A DNA stretch of 64,000 nt from Acidimicrobiia bacterium (GTDB lineage: Bacteria > Actinomycetota > Acidimicrobiia > IMCC26256 > PALSA-555). Positions 59,584 through 64,000 of the stretch are shown here, piece after piece. The translations under genes and the position numbers were made by a program. The DNA lies in contig DASZJD010000009.1 of the NCBI GenBank assembly GCA_035948415.1, positions 1-64,000 on the forward strand, written 5' to 3'. Each line of letters opens with the position of its first letter. The first letter of the stretch is position 1. The notes under the pieces are model-generated. The model was not told where the DNA came from. It saw only the letters and a program-made list of their open reading frames with translations, and did not search any database.

Positions 59584-60315
59584 TCAGCCCAGCCGCAGCT
59601 GCGGCCGGCACACCGCGTCGTCGAGCAGCTCGAGGTAGCGGGCGCGGGGCACCTCGAGGGCGCCGAGCGTCGCCAGGTGCGGCGTGCACCACTGCACGTC
59701 GAAGAGGACCCCGCCGCCGGCGCCGAGCCGCTCGATCACGGCCGCCACCGCCACCTTCGAGGCGTCGCGAGCCCGGTGGAACATCGACTCGCCGGCGAAG
59801 AACCCGCCGACGGCCACGCCGTACAGGCCGCCGACGAGCAGCGGCGGGCCCTCGGCGGGCGGACCCCAGACCTCGACGCTGTGCGCCCACCCCAGGGTGT
59901 GCAGCCGCGCGTACGCGGCGATGAACTCCTCGTCGATCCAGCCGTTCGGGCGGGACGGGTCGGCGCAGCCGCGCATGACGGGCACGAAGGCGGTGTCGAC
60001 GGTCACGTCGTAGCGGCGCGCCGACCGGCGCAGCGACCGGGCGCCCCGCCAGCCCGCGATCGGGATCACGCCCCGCGGGTCGGGCGACCACCAGCCGAGC
60101 GGGCCGCCCTCCTCGAGGCGCATCGGGAACAGACCCTGCCCGTAGGCGGCCAGGAGCGTCCCGGGCTCGAGGTCAGCGCCGAGGGCCACGAGCTCCTCGG
60201 CGGCGCCGCGAGGGTCGGGCAGGGCCCAGCGGGTCGGTGACGGCGGGACCGGCGTGAGCGGCGGCCCGGTCAGGGGTGACCCCCGTCGCCGGAGGGGCGG
60301 GAGGCCCGGCCCCAC
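59584..60315 (-). CDS. aat: Leucyl/phenylalanyl-tRNA--protein transferase
   Basis: A 243-residue GNAT-related aminoacyl transferase that adds Leu or Phe to N-terminal Arg/Lys of proteins for ClpS/ClpAP degradation (N-end rule). Motifs: GLFPM, WWSPDPRGVIP, ADPSRPNGWIDEEFIAAY, GGLYGVAVGGFFAGESMF and the C-terminal QWCTPHLATLGA. The start is uncertain: GTG 60315 is used because no ATG is in frame; the core begins at about residue 28 (TRWALPDP). Convergent with the di-iron gene (7 nt). Downstream N-end-rule partners are not in the window. Confidence 0.9.
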   Translation of the reverse strand: MGPGLPPLRRRGSPLTGPPLTPVPPSPTRWALPDPRGAAEELVALGADLEPGTLLAAYGQGLFPMRLEEGGPLGWWSPDPRGVIPIAGWRGARSLRRSARRYDVTVDTAFVPVMRGCADPSRPNGWIDEEFIAAYARLHTLGWAHSVEVWGPPAEGPPLLVGGLYGVAVGGFFAGESMFHRARDASKVAVAAVIERLGAGGGVLFDVQWCTPHLATLGALEVPRARYLELLDDAVCRPQLRLG

Positions 60316-60514
60316 CCCGGCGCCGGCCGGGGCGGCGAGGCCCGGCGGTCCGTGGTGCTGCTCGTCATGGGGGGCTCCCGGGGGGCGGCGGGCCAACGAG
60401 CGTACCGGCGCGGACGTCGGCGGCGGCCGCGGCCGGCACTACCCTTGGGGTTTCCGCTCCACCCGGGTCCTGGCTCGTCGCGAGCCGGGGCCCCGAGCCT
60501 GGAGGCCCCCGCCG

Positions 60515-61501
60515 TTGATCCTGACCGTGCGCACGCGGGCGTGGGCGGGTCTCGGGATCGCCGCCGCCGTGGGCGCCCTCGCGCTGGCCCCGCCGGCCGG
60601 GGCCCAGACCGGCGGGGGGACCGGCGGCGACGCCAGCGTCCAGGCCCTCCGGGCCGAGGCCGACGCCGCCTCGGGCGCGTACTTCGGCGCCCTCAGCCGC
60701 TACGCCACGCTGCAGGGCGAGATCGCCGGTGTCGAGGCCCAGCTGCCCACCCTCCGGGCCGAGGAGGCGGCCGCGGTCCGGGCCGCCACCGGCCGGGCCG
60801 TGGCGGCGTACGAGAGCGCCGGCTCCCAGGAGCTCGGCGCCATCATCACGAGCGAGAGCGTGCTCGCCGCCGCCCGTCAGACCCAGTGGCTCCGGGTCCT
60901 GAACGCCCGGGAGGACCGGGTGCTCCTCGCGCTGCGGCGGGCCGACGACCGGCTGCGGGCCCGCGAGCGAACGCTGCGAGCCGAGCAGCAAAACGCCGCC
61001 GGCGCCCTGACGACCCTGCAGGCCCAGGGCCAGGTGCTCGAGGCCCGGCTCGGGGCGGCCCAGGCCCGCCAGAGCCAGCTCGTCGCCGCGGCCGCCTCGA
61101 CGGGCCCGAGCGCCCCCGCCGGGTCCACCGCGCCCCCGGCCGCGGGTCCGACCGGGCCGCCGACGGGCGGGACACCGGCGCCCGCGCCGGCGGCGCCGCC
61201 GGCCCCGAGCCCCGGGTACACCCCGACGCCCGGCGCGAACCCCCACCACGACGACCCGTTCCTGACCTGCATCCGGGCCCGAGAGAGCGGCGGCAACTAC
61301 CGGGCCTACAACCCCGCCGGGCCTTACATGGGCGCCTACCAGTTCCTGCAGGCGACCTGGGACGGCGCCGCCAACCACATCGGGCGGACCGCGCTCATCG
61401 GCGTCCGGCCCGACCAGGCGTCGCCGTTCGACCAGGACGACGTCGCCTGGGGCGCGTACCAGTGGCAGGGCGCCGGCCCGTGGGGCGGCCACTGCCCGTA
61501 G
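60515..61501 (+). CDS. Secreted transglycosylase-like (Rpf-type) protein with coiled coil
   Basis: A 328-residue protein: signal peptide (about 1-30, GLGIAAAVGALALAPPAGAQ), a coiled coil of about 150 residues (AEADAASGAYFGALSRYATLQGE), a Pro/Ala-rich linker, then a C-terminal transglycosylase-like domain starting FLTCIRARESGGNYRAYN. The Glu in RARESGG is the catalytic acid of lysozyme-like Rpf proteins that cleave peptidoglycan and promote resuscitation. TTG 60515 is chosen for the GGAGG SD at 60501-60505; GTG 60527 is the alternative. No c-di-AMP riboswitch was recognised upstream. Convergent with MOSC (1 nt apart). Confidence 0.82.
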   Translation: MILTVRTRAWAGLGIAAAVGALALAPPAGAQTGGGTGGDASVQALRAEADAASGAYFGALSRYATLQGEIAGVEAQLPTLRAEEAAAVRAATGRAVAAYESAGSQELGAIITSESVLAAARQTQWLRVLNAREDRVLLALRRADDRLRARERTLRAEQQNAAGALTTLQAQGQVLEARLGAAQARQSQLVAAAASTGPSAPAGSTAPPAAGPTGPPTGGTPAPAPAAPPAPSPGYTPTPGANPHHDDPFLTCIRARESGGNYRAYNPAGPYMGAYQFLQATWDGAANHIGRTALIGVRPDQASPFDQDDVAWGAYQWQGAGPWGGHCP

Positions 61502-61502
61502 C

Positions 61503-62027
61503 TCAGGGCAGCGCGACCTCGTCGCCGACCCGCAACCACCCGCCCTCGGTGACGCGGGCGCAGATCCCACCTCGCCGGGCGCCGAGGGCGCGGGTCATGC
61601 CCGCCTCGGTGATCGAGGCGATGTACCGGCACGGCGGGCGGGGCCGGTCGTAGGCGAGCTCGACGTCGCCGATCGTGAACGAGCGACCGGTCAGGTCGAC
61701 CAGGTCGAAGCCCCGGGTCACGAGGTTGCGCCGGTGCTCGCCGTGGTGGACCGCCACGCCGTACACGCGCGTCACCTCGTCGAGCACCTCGCCGGCGATG
61801 AGGGTCACCTGGCACTCGTCGAGGGGGCTCCAGTAGCCGGCGTGCTCGGCGTACCGGTCGCCGCGCAGCCCCGACCCGGCGACGGCCTCGACCGACTCGA
61901 CCGACCGCATCGGCGCGCCGCCGGCGTCGGTGACGAAGATCGCCTCCAGCCGCCCGACCGGCGTCGCCGGCGGCCGGGCGCGGGCGGCCCGACCGACCCG
62001 CGGGACCCACCGACGCGACAGTCGCAC
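61503..62027 (-). CDS. MOSC domain protein
   Basis: A 174-residue MOSC (Moco sulfurase C-terminal-like) protein: RSVESVEAVAGSGLRGDRYAEH is the N-terminal landmark and DRPRPPCRYI holds a conserved Cys. Such proteins bind molybdenum cofactor sulfur or act in nitrogenous-oxide reduction and detoxification. No molybdoenzyme gene is near. GTG 62027 lies 11 nt after the stop of the SDR upstream on the same strand, so the two are probably co-transcribed. Start is moderately certain. Confidence 0.85.
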   Translation of the reverse strand: MRLSRRWVPRVGRAARARPPATPVGRLEAIFVTDAGGAPMRSVESVEAVAGSGLRGDRYAEHAGYWSPLDECQVTLIAGEVLDEVTRVYGVAVHHGEHRRNLVTRGFDLVDLTGRSFTIGDVELAYDRPRPPCRYIASITEAGMTRALGARRGGICARVTEGGWLRVGDEVALP

Positions 62028-62038
62028 GGGTCGGGACG

Positions 62039-62860
62039 CTACGCGGCGCCGGTCCAGGCCGGCAGCATCGACAGCTGGAACGCCTCGTCCGACTGGCGGC
62101 GCCAGGCCTCGAGCATGCCGACCGACAAGGGGTCGCACCCGACCCGCAGCGGCGCGTCGTCGTCGAGGATGGCGTCGACGATCGCGCGCGCGGCGTCGCG
62201 CACCGACGTCACCATCGCCTCGATCCCCTGCCGGCCGGCGTGGTACCGCTCGGCCATTGCGCGGTACTCGGCGTGGTCGATCGCCTCGGGCGCGCGACCA
62301 GAGCCCTCGAACATCTCGGTGGCGATCGGGCCCGGCATGATCTCGAGCACGCGGATCCCGAAGGGCGCCAGCTCGGCGCGCAGGCTCTCCCCGATCGCGC
62401 TCACCGCGGCCTTGCTCGAGCGGTACGGGGCGTAGAAGGGCACCGGCGCCAGGATCGAGGACGAGGTGACGTTGCACACCACCCCGCCGCCGCTCGCCCG
62501 CAGCACCGGGATCGCCGGTCGCGTGACCTCGATGAGGCCGAACACGTTCGTCTCGTACATGTGCCGCCACAGCTCGAGCGGGGTGTCCTCGAAGGCGGGG
62601 TGCGGCGCCTCGACGCCGGCGTTGTTCACCAGCACCCGGAGGCCCGACGGCATGTGGAACGACGCCGGCGCGGTGACGTCGAGCCGCTCGATCCGGACCG
62701 ATCCGGCGGCGTCGTCCACCTCCTCGGGCAGGTCCCACCCCTTCGAGGGGTCGCGCATCGTGGCCACGACGTCGAAGCCCCGCCGGGCCAGCTCGACCGC
62801 GACCCCGCGCCCGATCCCACGGCCGGCCCCGGTGACGACGGCGATCCCCTGCGGCTCCAT
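62039..62860 (-). CDS. SDR family oxidoreductase
   Basis: A 273-residue SDR: TGAGRGIG, NNAGVEA, NVTSSSILA and YRSSK (Tyr, Lys). The long C-terminal region (AIDHAEYRAMAERYHAGRQGIEAMV) resembles retinol-dehydrogenase or KR-type SDRs of actinobacteria. ATG 62860 has a GAGGAGGGGG SD. Divergent from the DUF427 gene across 56 bp; -10 candidates overlap at 62904-62910. Substrate unknown. Confidence 0.87.
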   Translation of the reverse strand: MEPQGIAVVTGAGRGIGRGVAVELARRGFDVVATMRDPSKGWDLPEEVDDAAGSVRIERLDVTAPASFHMPSGLRVLVNNAGVEAPHPAFEDTPLELWRHMYETNVFGLIEVTRPAIPVLRASGGGVVCNVTSSSILAPVPFYAPYRSSKAAVSAIGESLRAELAPFGIRVLEIMPGPIATEMFEGSGRAPEAIDHAEYRAMAERYHAGRQGIEAMVTSVRDAARAIVDAILDDDAPLRVGCDPLSVGMLEAWRRQSDEAFQLSMLPAWTGAA

Positions 62861-62903
62861 GCCCCCTCCTCGTCTCGTGGGCGGGAAGTGTGACAGGTCG
62901 CCC

Positions 62904-62910
62904 TAGGCTC
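62904..62910. promoter_or_regulatory. Near-superimposed divergent -10 boxes (SDR and DUF427 genes)
   Basis: TAGGCT (62904-62909) ends 7 nt before GTG 62917 on the plus strand (leaderless). GAGCCT (complement of 62905-62910) is offset by one base and points to the SDR, whose transcript would carry an SD-containing leader. Confidence 0.4.
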
Positions 62911-62916
62911 GCCGCC

Positions 62917-63327
62917 GTGGAGGGCCATCGGATCACGCTGCACGACGACCCGCGGCGGGTGGAGGTGCTCGTCGACGGGACCCTGGTCGCGTCGTCGACC
63001 GACACCGTCGTGCTCGAGGAGACCGGCCTGCCGCCCCGGCACTACTTCCCGCGCGCCGACGTGCAGATGGACCGGCTCGAGGCCACCCCCACCGAGACCG
63101 TCTGCCCATTCAAGGGCCAGGCGTCGTACTGGTCGTTCCGAGGCCCGAGCGGCGAGCACCGGGACGTGGCGTGGGCCTACGAGCACCCGATCGACGCCGT
63201 CGCGCCGATCGCCGGACGCCTCTGCTTCTACGCCGAGCGGACCGAGCACCGGATCGACGGCGTGGCCCAGGCCCGGCCGGAGTCGCCGTGGAGCCCGGCC
63301 CCGGCGCGCGACGCCGCCGACGCCTGA
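62917..63327 (+). CDS. DUF427 family protein
   Basis: A 136-residue beta-rich protein of the DUF427 family: RVEVLVDGTLVASSTDTVVLEETGLPPRHYFPRADVQM and TVCPFKGQASYWSF are typical. These small proteins are widespread in actinobacteria and of unknown function. GTG 62917 has TAGGCT at leaderless spacing and lacks an SD. An AhpD-like gene follows after 23 nt. Confidence 0.88.
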   Translation: MEGHRITLHDDPRRVEVLVDGTLVASSTDTVVLEETGLPPRHYFPRADVQMDRLEATPTETVCPFKGQASYWSFRGPSGEHRDVAWAYEHPIDAVAPIAGRLCFYAERTEHRIDGVAQARPESPWSPAPARDAADA

Positions 63328-63350
63328 GGCCCGGCGCGAGACTGCCGGCG

Positions 63351-63845
63351 ATGCGCCCCCGCCTCGAGGTCCCGGACGGCCCGGGGGGTGCTCCCGTGCA
63401 GGTGTGGAACCTGCGGCCCGAGCTCCTGCCGACGGTGCAGGCCATGATCGATGGTCCCTACCACCGCAGCCGCCTCCCGGCTCGCGAGCGGGAGGCGGCC
63501 CGGATGCGGATCGCCCAGCTCAACGACTGCTCGATCTGCCGGGACTTCCGCGCCGGCTCCGCACGCGCCGGTGGCGCGACCGAGGACCTCTACGACCACG
63601 TCGCCGAGCCCGACGACGCCGCGTACACGCCGCGGGAGCGCCTCGCCATCGAGTTCGCGGAGCGCTTCGCGGTCGACCACCAGGGCATCGACGACGAGCT
63701 GTTCGAACGGCTCCGCGCCGCCTTCGCGGACGAGGAGATCCTCGACCTCGCGCTCTGCTGCGCGGTGTTCCTCGGCCTCGGTCGGCTGCTCGCGGTGCTC
63801 GGCATCGAAGCCGACGACGCGCTGGCCGCCGACCCCGCCCGCTGA
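63351..63845 (+). CDS. Carboxymuconolactone decarboxylase/AhpD-like protein
   Basis: A 164-residue protein of the CMD/AhpD family. The helical core contains a CxxC pair (NDCSICRDFRAGSARAGG), the redox dithiol of AhpD-type alkylhydroperoxidases. The spacing and following VAEPDDAAYTPRERLAIEFAERF match this family. ATG 63351 has GAGACT at leaderless spacing. It lies 23 nt after DUF427, so they may form an operon. Convergent with the SGNH hydrolase gene at the right edge. Confidence 0.85.
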   Translation: MRPRLEVPDGPGGAPVQVWNLRPELLPTVQAMIDGPYHRSRLPAREREAARMRIAQLNDCSICRDFRAGSARAGGATEDLYDHVAEPDDAAYTPRERLAIEFAERFAVDHQGIDDELFERLRAAFADEEILDLALCCAVFLGLGRLLAVLGIEADDALAADPAR

Positions 63846-63852
63846 GCCGCCG

Positions 63853-64000
63853 CTACCCCGTCGGGTCGAGGGGGAGCCCCAGCGCGGCGGCGAACGCCGC
63901 CGTCCAGTCCCGGTAGCCGCGCTCGCTGGGATGGAACTCGTCGGCGGCGAGCTTGCCCGCCCACGGCGACCCGGTGCGGGCCCAGACGTCGGCGACCACG
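63853..64000 (-). CDS. SGNH/GDSL hydrolase, 3' end (continues beyond right edge)
   Basis: About 48 codons of the C-terminus are visible: AADEFHPSERGYRDWTAAFAAAL followed by the stop at 63853-63855. The DxxHPS block is the catalytic Asp-His segment (block V) of SGNH-type lipases and esterases. The rest of the gene and its start lie to the right of the window. Activity as a lipase or esterase is inferred from the family. Confidence 0.7.
   Translation of the reverse strand, partial: VVADVWARTGSPWAGKLAADEFHPSERGYRDWTAAFAAALGLPLDPTG

Noticed and set aside
60316-60514. c-di-AMP (ydaO-type) riboswitch before the Rpf-like gene
   Set aside because: Such riboswitches often precede rpf genes, so I looked for the conserved blocks, but they are not visible here.

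Overview
The window is very GC-rich (about 70% or more by eye), densely coded on both strands, with many GTG and a few TTG starts. Many genes look leaderless, with a TANNNT box 6-8 nt before the start codon. It carries Ku plus a LigD-type polymerase domain, a luciferase-like (F420-type) oxidoreductase, an Rpf/transglycosylase-like protein, several Thr/Pro-rich membrane-tethered proteins, and many short-chain dehydrogenases (SDRs), dioxygenases and acyl-CoA enzymes. This points to a free-living actinobacterium, possibly of class Acidimicrobiia (inference; no rRNA or tRNA gene is visible).

Layout. 0-9.3 kb: 5' part of an amidohydrolase, divergent CYP124/125-like P450, phosphotransferase, substrate-binding protein (SBP), SDR, aldo-keto reductase, acyl-CoA synthetase and a secreted beta-helix protein. 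9.3-14.3 kb: a minus-strand SDR-epoxide hydrolase-SDR-epoxide hydrolase operon whose last gene has one in-frame amber codon, and a divergent SDR. 14.5-22.3 kb: a secreted protein, an overlapping LLM oxidoreductase-phytanoyl-CoA dioxygenase-cyclase operon, a secreted glucosaminidase, an amidohydrolase and a membrane protein. 22.3-29.3 kb: dienoyl-CoA-reductase-like SDR, enoyl-CoA hydratase, and a Liv-type ABC importer in which LivH, LivM and LivF are one polypeptide. 29.3-34 kb: sparser accessory stretch with membrane-tethered S/T/P-rich proteins, a low-molecular-weight phosphatase and an SDR. 34-41 kb: haloalkane dehalogenase, then a 1,279-residue protein carrying LivH, LivM, LivF and LivG in one chain, then a membrane-anchored SBP. 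41-44 kb: acetyltransferase, small membrane protein, and a DUF6529-like protein/cytochrome c/SBP-fold operon. 44-49.6 kb: a 56-residue CxxC protein, divergent Ku and polymerase-domain genes, SDR, HExxH metallohydrolase, CDF transporter, flavin-fold oxidase and MmcQ/YjbR protein. 49.6-64 kb: kinase-like protein, SDRs, gamma-carbonic anhydrase, PhyH dioxygenase, an HTH/Pro-rich/beta-sandwich protein, acyl-ACP thioesterase-acyl-CoA dehydrogenase-ArsC operon, di-iron ferritin-like protein, L/F-tRNA-protein transferase, Rpf-like protein, MOSC, SDR, DUF427, an AhpD-like protein and the 3' end of an SGNH hydrolase.

Functionally the window reads as a catabolic and uptake region for lipids, steroids or xenobiotics: importers, oxygenases, epoxide/halide hydrolases, SDRs and acyl-CoA enzymes. 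The most unusual items are the four-in-one Liv importer, the amber-interrupted epoxide hydrolase, compact divergent promoters with overlapping -10 boxes, the HTH-(DPF)5-beta-sandwich protein, and the redox operon containing an SBP-fold protein without an export signal.
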